Shown: in pieces, positions 40,118 through 52,808 of the stretch
Layout of the letters: each line of letters begins with the position of its first letter
Position numbering within the stretch: the first letter of the stretch is position 1
Assembly (NCBI GenBank): GCA_037447655.1
Contig: JBBHKE010000836.1
Span: forward strand, 478,809-542,808
From: Zygnema cylindricum
Lineage: Eukaryota; Streptophyta; Zygnematophyceae; Zygnematales; Zygnemataceae
Direction of reading: 5' to 3'
DNA: 64,000 bases
Translations under genes and position numbers: made by a program
The notes under the pieces: generated by a model
The model's input: only the letters and a program-made list of their open reading frames with translations
What the model was told of the DNA's origin: nothing
Databases searched by the model: none

Positions 40118-40476
40118 CTTCAAAAAGTGACAGCTCAATCAACAATGGAGGCGGAATACATGGCTGTAAGCTCATCTGTCAAAAAGCTTCTATGGTTGAA
40201 TTCTCTTTTATAAGAGCTCTATTTTATGCAATCTAGTCCCCAAATAGTGTGGTGTGACAACCAAGTTGCAAATGCCATTGCTTCTAATCCAAATCAACGT
40301 TTCAAAAGTAACCATATTGATATCAAGTTGCACTTTGTGAGGGAGAAAGTGATGGGGAGGGTCTTGAAACTTAGCTACTTATCGCATGAAAAAATGGTAG
40401 CGCACATGATGACAAAACCCTTGCCTACACCTAAATTACAGTTCTGCAAAGAGTCTTGTGGTCTAAGTGGCTAGTA
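40118..40476 (+). pseudogene. Element N RNase H, C-terminal part
   Basis: Starts in the LQKVTAQSTMEAEYMA motif, with a TAA near 40211, then WCDNQVANAIASN, HIDIKLHFVREKV and MMTKPLPTPKLQFCKESCGLSG, the usual copia polyprotein end. The upstream part is cut off by LTR L2. Confidence 0.85.
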
Positions 40477-40497
40477 GAGTCTAAAGCATTAGGGGAG

Positions 40498-41371
40498 TGA
40501 TGTTTTGAAAGATTTTGTCCTCTGTATGTCTCGGGTGTGAGGAAAGAGAGGCGGTTCGGGACTTAGAATATTTATGGTAACTTTGGTTGAGTGTAAACCA
40601 GATTTAGTGTTACAATGACACAATGAGGAGTACACTAGTGCATACACTCCCGGGATAGGAATCGTCATGAGGAAGGAGGCATCCTCGAATATCCATCTAT
40701 TGTTTCATGTATAAACCTTAGGACCGAGATGACACACGCCATGTCATCTACAATGTCAAATTAGGTCTACGGACGGTGGACAAAGACGACTAACAATTAT
40801 GACGAAGGAGAACCAAAGTCAAGCTTGGGTGATCAGCAGGTATTGTTTACATCGGTGTAAATGTTTGTCAGAACACAATTTTGTCTTTTTGCTAATTAGT
40901 TTATTATTGTAGACTAATGTATGTCTGACATATCTTCTCTAATTCGGGTATAGCCACAGTCATTGAGGGAAAATGTAGATAGTATACGGTTAGTGTGCCT
41001 TCGTACATCAACAAGGCATCTGATTGTTTGACAAATTTAGTAGTGCAGTTTATGAGTGTATATGAGTAGGACTTAGCCATTTATGCAAATAGGAACACTT
41101 TGTATCAAAAATTACGTGTATTGTTTTTGATAGCTTTGACTGAGAATATCTCTCATAATTTATGCAAATATTTTTGTGAAAATTTGCATGTGTATTCATT
41201 GTTGTTGGATCTATATTGTGGTGAATATATAGACCAATTGTGTGTCTATTTTGTGATTTTTGCTTATTAAACTTGTTTGTTGAATCAGCCTTTAAAGAGA
41301 GCTTTCTGCTTGTTTACCTTTGTGATGACAACTGTATCATCTTCTTCCACGCATGTTGTTGTCATACAACA
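40498..41371 (+). repeat. 3' LTR of element N
   Basis: It follows the purine tract TTAGGGGAG and starts TGATGTTTTGAAAG; it ends GTCATACAACA. The end encodes MTTVSSSSTHVVVIQQ, the same gag-start design as element A. An antisense relative is at 50180-50660. Confidence 0.75.
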
Positions 41372-41515
41372 ACACAATAAACGACATTTTTTGCATCGAC
41401 TTCATAACAACTACGTTAATTTGAGATCAACTTTATTCCAAGCACTTTTGCAACACACAAAAAATCATTTTTAATGTTAATAACACAATTCGACGCTCTT
41501 ATAATTTGATCCTAT
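41372..41515. other. Spacer between N and A2
   Basis: AT-rich, nothing recognised. It contains the left target duplication of A2 at its end. Confidence 0.4.
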
Positions 41516-42320
41516 TGTTGTTTTTGGAAAGCTTTAAGTCTCAGTAAATTAGTATGACGACAGGAAGACAAATCTACAAGGACAGAGGTCATCATTTAAA
41601 GCACTATATTATGTATCTTGGTTTGACACTTACATCCACATCCACATCACATATCAAGGGGAGACAACGCAGCTGCGATACTGTTACGCAACTGCGATAC
41701 AGCAACGCAGCTGCGATATAGCGACGCAGCTGCGACGCTGTCAGAGCAAAGCGAAGCGACGAAGTTAAGACAACGCAATTGCGATTATGTTTGATACGAT
41801 CCGTATGGACGATGCAACTGCGAATATTTTAATATGATTTAATTTAGTACAGAGCAGCTGCAATAGAAATGAATCTAGTTAGATCAGCGATAGCTTAGTG
41901 GTAGCTCAATGGTAGCTTGATAGATTAGTGTTAGCTTGGCGGTTTGACGTACCTCTCAAGTACACTAGTATCATCAGTACAACACAAGTATAAGACATAG
42001 GACTCAGAACACAAAATGTATCCAGACTTCCAAGTAGTAAACTGCAAACAGTTTTTGGGAAACTTCTGAGAATTATATCTTGAGTGTTGTCTAGTCAATT
42101 GTACTGAAACTTTGTGATCTGTCAGTGTTTATTATACTCTATACTCTATACTCTGATAGAGTTTTGTGAGGTTTGGATGTTTGTATAAGATTTGGTGAGC
42201 ACTTTAAAACAGCTGTTTGATATGATTTTTGATAGCTTCTGAGAGTGTATCATGTCTACTACTTGATACTTCTACTACTACTGCTACTCCTCCACCTGCA
42301 CCGGTGGTCATAGAACAGTA
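41516..42320 (+). repeat. 5' LTR of A2
   Basis: From TGTTGTTTTTGGAAAGC to ATAGAACAGTA. GCAGCTGCGATA units are at 41665-41740 and the A-box-like TAGCTTAGTGGTAGC series at about 41885-41945. The primer site that follows, AGTTATGGGC, has lost a base match. Confidence 0.85.
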
Positions 42321-42324
42321 AGTT

Positions 42325-43240
42325 ATGGGCATGTCATCGAGAATTCCTATCTTTTCCGGGGAAAAGTATGTTTACTGGGCAGATATGGTGGAGACACATT
42401 TTGAGAATGTGAATCTTTTGGACATATTGGATGGTTCGCTAGATGAATCTCATCCGTCATGGTCTAAGAAGAATACGCAAGCTCGCTCTATTCTGAAATA
42501 TTGTATATCTAAGGACTTAGCTATGTCTCGGATAAAAATGAAAAAAGCAATTGATATCTGGAAATCTCTTAAAACTGATTATGAAAAAGCAAGGGTCGAA
42601 GAAGAACTCCTATTCGCTGGATAAATTTGGGACTATAAATACAGTAGCGGTACAATGGCTGAATATTCTAACAAGTTTTTTATCGTTGTAGATGCACATG
42701 TTTGCGCAATTGGGGAGTTTCCTCAGTTTCAACAGGCAGCATTGCTCATGCGTGGTCTCCCTCGTAGTATGAAAGGAGCATCTGATATGCTCAAACAGAA
42801 AGATAAAGCTAGCTGGACTTTACAGTTAGCTATCAATATTTTGCTAGAGGAGGAAGCTACATCTAGTATTCTCAATTTTGAGCAGGTAGAGGCTTTTAAT
42901 TCAGACTTTGAGAGGAAAGGACAGTTTAATCAGCAAAGAAATCAGTATAATCAGGGTGGGAATAGACAATCCAACAATGCATGTTTTTGTTGTAGTGAGA
43001 GGGGTCATGGATACAAATTTTGTATCAAGCTTAAAAAAGCTAACAATACAGGTTTATACTGGCCGGGATGGCAACAAAGTGAGTTTTACAAAAACTTCAC
43101 TGGGCCTCCACCTCGTGGAAATGCACTGTTTTCAGCCTCTTCATCACTCGAAGACGAGAATCTTACATTTTCTAAGGAGGATGAACGGATCTACTTGCTA
43201 TGGCGGCAGCGATGGAGGCAGTGAAGGACCCAGGATGGAT
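42325..43240 (+). pseudogene. A2 gag
   Basis: Gag reads MGMSSRIPIFSGEKYVYWADM onward. A TAA in GxIWDYKY (near 42622) splits it. The knuckle reads CFCCSERGHGYKFC (near 42984). A frameshift near 43185 ends the frame before the protease. Confidence 0.85.
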
Positions 43241-44575
43241 AATGGATACTGCAGCGTCAGCCCACACGTGCTAGAACAAAGTCATCTTCAAAAATATGAA
43301 AACAACGCTGGAGAAAAAAATTTATTATGCTTGTGGAATGAGTGTTCAAACTTGTGCTGTGGGTATGTGTCTTTGCTAGTGGATGTGGAGGGCAAAGCAA
43401 CTAAAGAACTCTTCACAATGCCTTATTTGTGCCTGACTTTAAGAAAAATCTGTTTTCTACGTCATTGGTAGAGAGTAAAGGCTTTGAGGTTAATTTGAAA
43501 AATGGTAGGCAGGTTGTTAGCAAAAATGGCAAAGTCGCAGTTACACGTACTATAGATAAGAGCAAGATGTACAAAATGGATATAGCTAATACCAAGGAGA
43601 ATGATGTTTTGTACTTCGGTGGTTTGCATTCAGATGAGATGTGGCATAAAAGATTATGCCATGTAAACTATGATAGTTTGAGAAAAATGGTCATTGCTGG
43701 AAAAATAGAGGGTGTATCGATCACAGATCAACCAGACAAAATATGTAATGGTTGCGCTTTGAGAAAAATCCACAGACTACCATTTCCTAAAGAGTCTGAG
43801 CATCGGTCCACAAAACTTTTCAACAGATTCATTCGGATGGTTTTGGTCTTGCGAAAGTTGCATCTGCTGGGGGAATGAAATATGTTATCACCTTCACAGA
43901 TGATTTCTCACGGTTTACAAAAGTTTACTTCATGAAGGAGAATAGTGAAGTGTTTGGTCACTTCAAACACAATAAATCATATGTTGAAAAACTTCATGAT
44001 TTACCTAGTTTGCAGCTCAGATCGGACAATGGTGGTGAATATACATCAAAAGAATTTGAAACATTTTTACTCGAGGAAGGTATAATTCATCTACTCACTG
44101 TTCGATATTCCCCCAAACAAAATGTGGTATCGGAAAGATTAAATAGAACTCTCACGGAAAGCTCTAGGTTGATGCTCGCAGATAAAAATGTGGATCCGAA
44201 ATTCAAGGCTGAGGCACTAAATTGTGCAGTTTATATTAAGAATAGGATAGGATCAAGATCGGTAGACTCTACTCCTTATGAGATCTGGACAGGTAGCAAA
44301 CCAGATGTTTGCCATTTTGAAGTCTTTGGTAGTCAATGCTATATCTTGGATATGTCTACGGACAGATGGAAAATGGAACCGAAGGTATTACCGGGTTTTT
44401 TGTTTGGATATGATGATCACTCTAAAGGTTACAAAATCTTTGTATTTAAGAGGCAGAAAATAGTTGTAGCAAGGAATATCATTGTCAAAGATGAACTAGA
44501 CTTGATAGATTTATTTCAAATGACAGAGCAACAAAAGCAGCAAAAAGTATAGGAGTATGTCATCTTAGATGGCAT
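43205..44575 (+). pseudogene. A2 protease and integrase
   Basis: The protease motif is MDTAASAHTC (Gly lost) with a TAG after it. Pre-integrase MWHKRLCHVNYDSL (His-Cys site partly changed) and a frameshift at 43830-43875 follow. The integrase part at 43875-44552 is open: TFTDDFSRF, RSDNGGEYTS and QNVVSERLNRT, which keeps the catalytic Glu. Confidence 0.85.
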
Positions 44576-46400
44576 GCATAAAATTGTCCCGAAGGTGCAA
44601 CATTCTCTAGTGGTGACTCCAGAGTCAAAGTCTCTCCAAATTCCTCAACAAGTCATTTCCAACCGGACCAACAACATTCAATACACACGGATAGCAACCA
44701 GAGCACTCATCGCAATGCGCGGCATCCGACGATCTCAGCCTCAAAATTTTTGGGGGAACGAAGATCCAGCAGCCGCTTGCAAGCAAGCTCTCACTTTGCC
44801 TACCCAGCAGCCTCAGGTGAGCCCTTAACCATCCTAGAGGCCTTCTAATCACCATAGCAAAATCAGTGGATCGAGACAGGAAACAACGAAATGAAGTCGA
44901 TCATAGAGGCTCAAACATGGGAGCTTGTGGAACTTCCTCCGGACCGAAAAGCGATCGGCAGCAAATGGGTATTCATGGTGAAGCTAAATCCCGATAACAC
45001 CATTGAACGATATAAGGCCAGACTTGTGTCGAAGAGTTATAATCAAAAGGAAGGAATCGATTTTGAAGAAACATTCTCTCCGGTTGTAAGATTTCAGACA
45101 GTTAGGATTATGTTGTCCCTAGCTGCTTTAGACGATATGGAAATACATCAGATGAATGTAAAGACAACATTTTTGCATGGAGAACAAGAGGAGACTATTT
45201 ATATACAACAGCGTGAAAATATGCAGAACAAGGAAAAGAGCACTTAGTATGCAAGTTGCTATAATCTCTATATGGCATAAAACAGGCCCCTAGGCAATTG
45301 AATCTGAAGCTTGATGAATTCTGAACTAGTCTAGGATTTCGAAGGATAAGTTCTGATCACTCTGTCTATGTTCTAAAAGTTGAAAATGGGATAGTGTATA
45401 TAGAGGTGTATGCAGATGATTTCCTATTAAATAGTTAATCAATGGGTGAAATTAACAAATTCAAAACTGCTCTAAACTCACGATTCGAGATGAAAGATCT
45501 CGGTGAGGCAAAAAATATTTTGGGTATTCAAGTAGAGAGGGACAGAAAAAAGAAAGTAATAAATTGACTCAAAAAGAGGCTATTGGAAACATGTTAGATG
45601 AGTAAGGAATGCGGGGGGCAAAAAGATATCTAACTCCAATGGAATTTCGGCAGAAGCTAGAGGGAGAAGAGACAAAACAAGGTGTCATTGTTAGCAAGTA
45701 TTTAGAGTCAGGGGAGAATAATTCTATGACACAAACACCTTACAAAGAGATAGTGCGAAGCTTAATATATTTCATGAACTGTACCCGTCGTGACATTCAT
45801 GCAGCAGTCAGGGTATTGAGTAGGAGTCTAGAGAATCCGAGAAAATCTGATTTTGATGCAGCAAGGAGAGTCTTAAGATATTTGGCGGGAACAAAAGAAC
45901 TCAAACTCACACTAGGCGGAGGAGAAGTGAAGCTGCAAACGTGGAGTGATGCAAGCTATGGCGACATGCAAAGCCAAAAATCCACCACGGGATTCGTTTT
46001 GCAAATTGGGAACGGAACTTGCTGCTGGAGCAGCAAACTTCAAAAGGTTACAGCGTAGTCGACAATGGAGTCAGAATATATGGCAGCAAGCTCGGCCCTC
46101 AAAGAACTCTTATGGGTAAAATCTTGTTGCAAGAATTAGGATACAAGCAGGTTGGGCCGCAAGTGATCTGGTGTGGTAACCAAGCTGCCATTGCCATTGC
46201 CTCTAACCCACGTCGCCACTTCAAGAGTAAGCACATGGATGAACGATTACACTTTGTAAGAGAAAAAGTGTTCTCTAGGGCTATCAAATTATGCTTTCTG
46301 CCAGACGCAAGAATGGTTGCTGATATGCTTACTAAAGCTCTTCCTGCTCCCCAGCTGAAGTATTATAGGGATGCAGTAGGATTGGGTGAATAGATAAGTA
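44576..46400 (+). pseudogene. A2 reverse transcriptase and RNase H
   Basis: KWVFMVKLNPDNTIERYKARLVSKSYNQKEG and the following RT core are open to about 45247. A frameshift and stops follow, and the catalytic box reads YADD. RNase H is open in two overlapping frames (45609-46058 and 46019-46393) around a stop at 46054, and ends DMLTKALPAPQLKYYRDAVGLGE. Confidence 0.85.
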
Positions 46401-46588
46401 GCTCCATTGCGATACTGCCATGCTGCACTAGCCCAAATTTAGGATGTAGTGGAACGAGGTGTTTAGTTGGCTTGTTGCGCTGCTATGTTGCCATGTTTGC
46501 TGCTATGGCTGCGCTGCTATGGTGCCATGTTGCGTTAAGCGTGACATCGCAGCTGCGCTGTTACATTGAGTCTAAAGCTTTAGGGGAG

Positions 46589-47367
46589 TGTTGTTTTTGG
46601 AAAGCTTTAAGTCTCAGTAAATTAGTATAAAGACAGGAAGACAAATCTAAAAGGACACGGGTCATCACTTAAAGCACTATTTTATGTATCTTGGTTTGAC
46701 ACTTACATCCACATCCACGTCACATATCAAGGGGAGACAACGCAGCTGCGATACAGCAACGCAGCTGCGATATAGCAACGCAGCTGCGACGCTGTCAGAA
46801 CAAAGAAGGAGCGACGAAGTTAAGACAACGCAACTGCGATTACATGTGATACGATCCGTACGGACGAAGCAGCTGCGGATATTTTAATATGATTCAATTT
46901 AGTACAGAACAGCTGCGATAGATATGAATCTAGTTAGATCAGCGGTAGCTTAGTGGTAGCTCAGTGGTAGCTTGATAGATTAGTGTTAGCTTGGCAGTTT
47001 GACGTACCTTTCAGGTACACTAATATCATCAGTACAAAACAAGTATAAGACGTAGGATTCAGAACACAAAATGTATCCAGACTTCGAAGTAGTAAACTGC
47101 AAACTGTTTTTGGGAAAATTTTGAGTATTATATCTTGAGTGTTTTCTGGTCAATTATGCTGAAACTTTGTGAGCTGTCAGTTTTTATGCTACTCTATACT
47201 CTGATAGAGTTTTGTGAGGTTTGAATGCTTGTATAAGATTTGGTGATCACTTTAAAATAGCTGTTTGGTAGGATTCGTGATAGCTTCTGAGAGTGTATCA
47301 TGTCTACTTCTACTACTATTGCTGCTCCTCCACCTGCATCTCCTGCACCAGTGGTTGTAGAATAACA
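46589..47367 (+). repeat. 3' LTR of A2
   Basis: It begins after TTAGGGGAG. It has fewer GCAGCTGCGATA units than the 5' LTR. The A-box-like series is at about 46930-47000. It ends GTAGAATAACA, then CCTAT. Confidence 0.88.
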
Positions 47368-47372
47368 CCTAT

Positions 47373-48579
47373 AACCTACGATAAAAAGAATAATTCTATT
47401 TTTTTCTTCACGTTAATGCAAGTGTGGTTGACTTAAATGTCAATTACTCTTATTTATACTGTTTTTAAAAAGTATAGTGCAAAAAATATGCCAGTCCTTA
47501 CTCACACAGCTCGATGTGTTATACATACGTAGGGAAAAATTGTCAAATAACGACATTGACATGAGAAAATGAGTGTATCATTGGAAATAACAAATTGTAT
47601 TTCTGGTAATACATACGAGCAAAAACAGTGCGAAAAATTGGTGTTATAAACAATAACAACAATGAACAATGTCGTTTCCAATTTGCCCTTTAACATACTT
47701 GTTTATTAGGTGGTCTTTTTGTTCGAAGTTGTAAACCCTTTTGTCTCATTTGGCCACCATGCTTGATTTTTATATTCAATACTTCTATTGGTGAGCATTT
47801 TATTGTATTGAATGCATGTATAGTACATTCCTATCCAAAAGTAAATAGTATGTGTTCGATCTTGCATATTAGGTTGCATTCTCAAAGAAAATTGTCCATA
47901 TTTAGACCATTCATCTAAGAGAGGTCTTGAGTTTAGCATGATGATCGATTTGGGGAGCCAAAATCAACATTCCTAAAGCCATGTACGTCAAAATCGATGA
48001 CGAATAATATGCAAGGGGCTTACTTAAACAAGTCGTTTTTTTTTTTTTAATTTAGAGGGGTTTTAAAAATACTAATCATAGTTAGTAACCTTTGGACATA
48101 TTGTTGTTCTATTGTAAATTGCATTATAATATAAATAGTGGGATACAAATTTAATAGTGGACTTTGTCCAAACTTAATAAAGTTTTTTGTCTCCCTATTT
48201 TTTTGCTTAAAACGATTTCTATAAAAGATGATCTACTTGTCTTTTTCTTGCTACATTTGTACACAACACATAGCGCAAACTAAATGGCGGTTAAACTAAA
48301 AAATGTACTTGCTTTATGTTCGCCGCACATAAAAAAACACAGAGAGTAATGACACGATCTACACCAGTCTAAATGTTCTTACCTATGTAATATTAAGGTA
48401 ATGAACTTAACAACTATTTAGAGAATATTTTATGTACACATTTTTTAAGTGTTCCTATGCACAAAAACAAAATCGTTACTTAAGATTGTGACAATTTAAC
48501 ATTGACATTGCCTGTGACGGCTGTAATAGTCTACAAATTTGTGTTGTCTTACAGTTTTTTTTTCTGCTTGACGCGATGT
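47373..48579. other. No gene seen; AT-rich
   Basis: Long AT-rich stretch with no conserved protein on either strand. The short frames here look random. Confidence 0.5.
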
Positions 48580-48716
48580 CTTTTCTTGACATTGTAGATG
48601 TACAACAGTCCATCTTGTCATTCCATGTCTTTCCTTGACATTGTAGACGTACAACCTTCCATCTTGTCGTTGCATGTCTTGGTTTGACACTGTAGACGTA
48701 CAACCTTCCATCTTGT
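48580..48716 (+). repeat. Minisatellite, about 55 bp unit
   Basis: Three units of TTGACATTGTAGACGTACAA followed by CCTTCCATCTTGTCGTTGCATGTC, with point differences. Confidence 0.8.
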
Positions 48717-48751
48717 GATGTTTATCGTTGAAGAAGATGCTTCAGCAATGG

Positions 48752-48835
48752 GGCGAGCAGGAGTGGTGGCCTCATAGATTCCTCACGTTTTTGGGCGAGC
48801 TGGAGTGGCGTCCTCATAGATTCCTCACGTTTTTG
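48752..48835 (+). repeat. Tandem duplication, about 42 bp unit
   Basis: Two copies of GGGCGAGCTGGAGTGGCGTC plus CTCATAGATTCCTCACGTTTTT. Confidence 0.85.
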
Positions 48836-49019
48836 TCAAATGACATTGTATTATTGAGATCCCCGTAAAATAAAAATCATTGTTGGATGCAAACGGTAAA
48901 AAAAGGGTTAATGTCCTTCTCGTCATCAAAACTTTGGAAGTTCTTTAAAACGTCCAAAGGTATTATTTATTTGTGGTTCGGTGATAATCTAATGTATAAC
49001 ACCTCTCCGAAGTGTTCTA

Positions 49020-49240
49020 AGCTAAATTTTGAAAATGACGTGGCATAACGTGGCCGTGAGTAAAAAATCACAAGGCAACAAGGTAGTACATTCTAAGTTT
49101 GAGCATAAAGCATATTTTATTTCAATGTTTTTCACTTTATTTGGACGTCTATAGGCTTTATCAGTACGGGGCAAAACTTTTGGGGAAAATGATAGAAATA
49201 AACCCTTATTTTGGCATATAGGGGACCACCCCAAGTCTAT
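49020..49240 (-). repeat. Dispersed repeat R2, diverged copy
   Basis: It parallels 3500-3706 and 52410-52616 (GGCCGTGAG, ACAAGGCAAC, AAACCCTTATTTTGGCATAT). Degenerate. Confidence 0.45.
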
Positions 49241-50179
49241 GACTTTTGAAAAATTGTGGACTCTTGGGAAATTGTGGACTCTTGTTACTTGATTCGATTT
49301 TGTGTAAGTGTTGAAAGAAATGTTTTTGTTGAACCCTAAAAAGTGCCCAAAATTGCACAACAAAATAATAATCCCACTCAATTTTAACATGTAAGGCAAT
49401 TTTTTTTTATATTTAACTACTTTTAGGGTGCGTCTCGATGTACTTGAAACTTAGCGAAATTACTCTTTTTTTTAGCGCAGATTCGGCGAACCCGGATTTC
49501 GGGTGTCCCTATGTGTAGCAAAATAATTGTTACTTAAGGGTGTGACGGTTGTATACGCTGACAATGGCCGTGACAGTTGTCAACAAGAACAATCTGTGAT
49601 GACGCACCGGATTGTTCAAAATTGTTTTTGACGTCACATATTTTTTTGTGAAATTCGTAGACGTTTCTTTTTGAACCATTTGTTCATGGATGTTGCCCAT
49701 TGCTGAAGAAGTGTCGTTTTCGCTGCCTTCTCGGTACGGTTACCTATTTGGCAATGAGCACGTGCTTAAAACACTATTTCCAAGCCTTTTTTTCATTCGT
49801 GTGTAAATAAATAAAGATAATAAAGAATAACAAATAAAAACAATAATAATAATTATAATAATGATAATTTGGTTTTAGAATAACTAGTTTGTACTGTAGA
49901 TTAAGTGTGACGTAAGAAAACAAATATTAAGCACAATAATTAGAAATTCTTTTTGGTAATTTTGAGCTTTTAATAACGTGGTTAAATTTTCAGATGAAAC
50001 AACATAATAAAATATGTTGTCCATAGCCTATTTCAGCCATGGATTACTCTCGGAAGCACCATTGACTACCCCCAAAAACAGTTATGTTTCAGACAGCACA
50101 GATTACTCCACAATAAACAAAAATCATCTCAAACTGCTTCAATATGCAGTATAATATAGACACTGTAAACTCCCAAAGT
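49241..50179. other. No gene seen
   Basis: It contains TTTTAGGGTGCG (49422) and CGGGTGTCCCTATGTG (49499), which look like isolated TIR ends. The rest is AT-rich and unassigned. Confidence 0.4.
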
Positions 50180-50660
50180 TACAGCCAAATCCACCTAGGA
50201 ATCTAGAAGATATAAGCTTCAGAGTTTCCCAAAAATAGTTGACAGCTTCTCAAACTTACCACGTAGACTTCTCACAGATTTCTATAGAGATAACATAACA
50301 TATTCAAATTATACACACATATAATTTCTAGATCATAGAATATCTTCACAAAGTTTCACATAAAAACATCAATCAGAGTGATCACACCAACAGGTAAAAG
50401 TTGTAGAAAAATAGTATGCCATTACTTTGATAAACTTGACTGTGATAATAAAAATAATCTAAGTCCTACAAGTTATACTCAAAGAGTTCATTACTGAATG
50501 TACGGAGACATACAAGTCGTACGTTATTTACAACCTACCTAAATTATTGTGAGTATACCCGAATAATTCGAGGTATGACAGAATGAATGAATCTACACTA
50601 AAAAACTAATTAGCAAAAAGACAAACCTCTGTTTTATAAAATATTTACACCGGCACCTCT
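50180..50660 (-). repeat. Antisense group N LTR fragment
   Basis: The reverse complement carries TTTTTGGGAAACTCTGAAGC as in A/N LTRs, and GTCTTTTTGCTAATTAGTTT with TTCGGGTATA as at 40885-40955 of the N LTR. Edges are uncertain. Confidence 0.55.
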
Positions 50661-51479
50661 GCAAAATCCGCATACTAAACGTCAATTTTCTTAGTCACTT
50701 GACAACAAGTCCATGTAGCAAACCGACACCACAAAACGTACAGTCCACTTGGTAATACATCATCAGATAAAGTGTGAACCCACAAAAATATCGGCGGACG
50801 TCGTTCACCCTCCAAATGTACTACAAACCACTTGCCGAAATTAATTCGTACCCTTCAAATCTTATCGTGCCAAAATTGCGTTCTTGACTATAAATGTCGT
50901 TGACTAATTTAACGTCCACTTGTCAAATAAGATGCTCCGTACGTTCGCTCCCCCAATCCGTGAATCCATTCGAATAATGCATCCGTATCCATAATACATC
51001 CATCTCAAATTACGTAAACTAATGATTTGTTTTCTTCCCCAAATTACGTACGCCTCATACCGTTATTAAGGCTACACTAAAATAGGTTTGTGTGAAATTA
51101 AGTCTTTATAACAACAAAATAAACTTATTATCCGACTTTGTCCGGGTTAAAAAACATAACAATAATATTGTTGGGTTTTCAATTTTTTAAGGCAAAATAA
51201 ATACTTGAGTTTTTTTGGAAGTGGATGGAAACCTCACTCCAACTGTTTTCTTCAGCTTCCCACCGGTCAGCGTAGAGCCGCCTCGTGAAAGGATGATGAA
51301 TACTGAAGTTTGCAAAGGCGTGAATGTGAGGCTACGTGAGAGAGGCGGCGTAAGCCAGTTGCTGGGACGCCCTCTGAATTCCTCGATTTCGCGGAATGGC
51401 ATCGTGTCTAATGAAAATACGACCAACAAAAGCGAAAAAACAAACAAATTGTATATTTTGTGGACCTAAACGCAAAACA
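50661..51479. other. No gene seen
   Basis: Frames near 51215-51447 on both strands are short and overlap each other. I recognise no family. Confidence 0.4.
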
Positions 51480-52254
51480 TAGTGTTGTGTATCGGTAAGG
51501 ATTTGTCGATAACCGATATCGGCCTTTTTCGGGTAGTCTATTATCGATATACTGGTATGATATATCATTATCGGTGTTATCGTCGATAAATACCCGATTT
51601 TTATCAGTTAATTTTGGCAATAACACCGATATGGATTACTATCGGCGATAACTGTACAGACCGTGCAGATAAATGTACGACCAGTACACTCAACTGTACG
51701 TGTTATTCCCCGGGCGCGCGGTGGACCCCTTTCCACCTGGATTCAGTAAAAAATCAAGATATTTCCTTCATTATTTCTAACTTAAAGGGGTTTTACTCGA
51801 GTACCCTTTCCAAAATGTCCTTTTGACTATTTTTTTTTTTATAAATGGCATCTAATGGCGTTAGTCTGACAGATTTGTTTGGCTGGTTTTCGAAAAAGAT
51901 TGATTTTACAAATTTACAATGTAATTTATTTTTTTCGTTTTGTTACTATAATTTTAGTACTGTACACTATTATTTTTAATTGGTCAACGTTTATGTGTCG
52001 TGCTACCCGTAATAAATTTCAGTTAAACACTGTACGGAACAAATTCTTACATGTGGCATACCACGCTCTATAAAGTCAATTATATAATACAGTATATTAT
52101 AAAGTACTTGTATGCATACTATATTTTTTTTAAGTTATCGCCGATATGGAATTTGTTGGTCTCAGTCCGATATATCGAAACCTTTGACCGTTTGATAACC
52201 GATAACTATCGGTATTAGTGTTATCGCGATAATTTTTTTACCGATACTACACTA
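51480..52254. mobile_element. Non-autonomous hAT-like element, copy 3
   Basis: 775 bp, TAGTGTTGTGTATCGGTA at the left and the matching ACCGATAC.TACACTA end at the right. The target duplication GCAAAACA/ACAAAATA matches at 6 of 8 bases. The interior aligns with 4317-5148, including the ATCGGTGTTATCG motifs and the GTACGACCAGTACACTCAAC segment. No transposase. Confidence 0.75.
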
Positions 52255-52409
52255 ACAAAATATAACCAATAGTGTACCTTTCGCCGTCGCTTGGATTCGT
52301 TTGAAATTTTTGGAAAATTGTTTAAACGTGCTAATATGTGTGTTACTATTTGTTTTTCGAAAATACTTTGTTTTAAAACACATAGTCCATTTGTTTCAAA
52401 GAAAAGTTT

Positions 52410-52616
52410 GAAGATGACGTTTTTTGGCGTGGCCGTGGGTCGAAGAACACAAGACCACAACATGCAGTATATCCTAAATTTGACGATGACGCAAAATGTA
52501 TTTCCACTTTCTTCTATTTTTTTGTACAGTTGAATCTTACGCGATACGGCTCTAATTTTTACAAGAAACGACAAGAAAAAACCCTTACTTTGGCACATAG
52601 AGACCCACCCTTATTC
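52410..52616 (-). repeat. Dispersed repeat R2, copy 2
   Basis: Close match to 3500-3706, with the same AAACCCTTACTTTGGCACAT end and a CACCCTTA terminus. Confidence 0.6.
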
Positions 52617-52808
52617 AGAACCTTTGTGGTGTTGATCCTTGGTCCTGATTGGTAGAGCCCAATCATGAACGTAATCTGCGCCGTACACCTGAAAGATTTG
52701 AGCTCACTACCGCCAACGGCTAAAACCATTACTTTAGCACGTGTCTTGCTCCCAAATTGCCATCGAGTCAAACAAAAATAGAAGACATTCTATTTAAAAT
52801 CAAAGTAA

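Larger units (their letters stand above)
41516..47367 (+). mobile_element. Copia element A2, full length but degenerate
   Basis: The 5,852 bp element has LTRs at 41516-42320 (805 bp) and 46589-47367 (779 bp) and a perfect target duplication CCTAT (41511-41515 and 47368-47372). It has the same group A structure, with multiple stops and shifts in pol. Confidence 0.93.
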
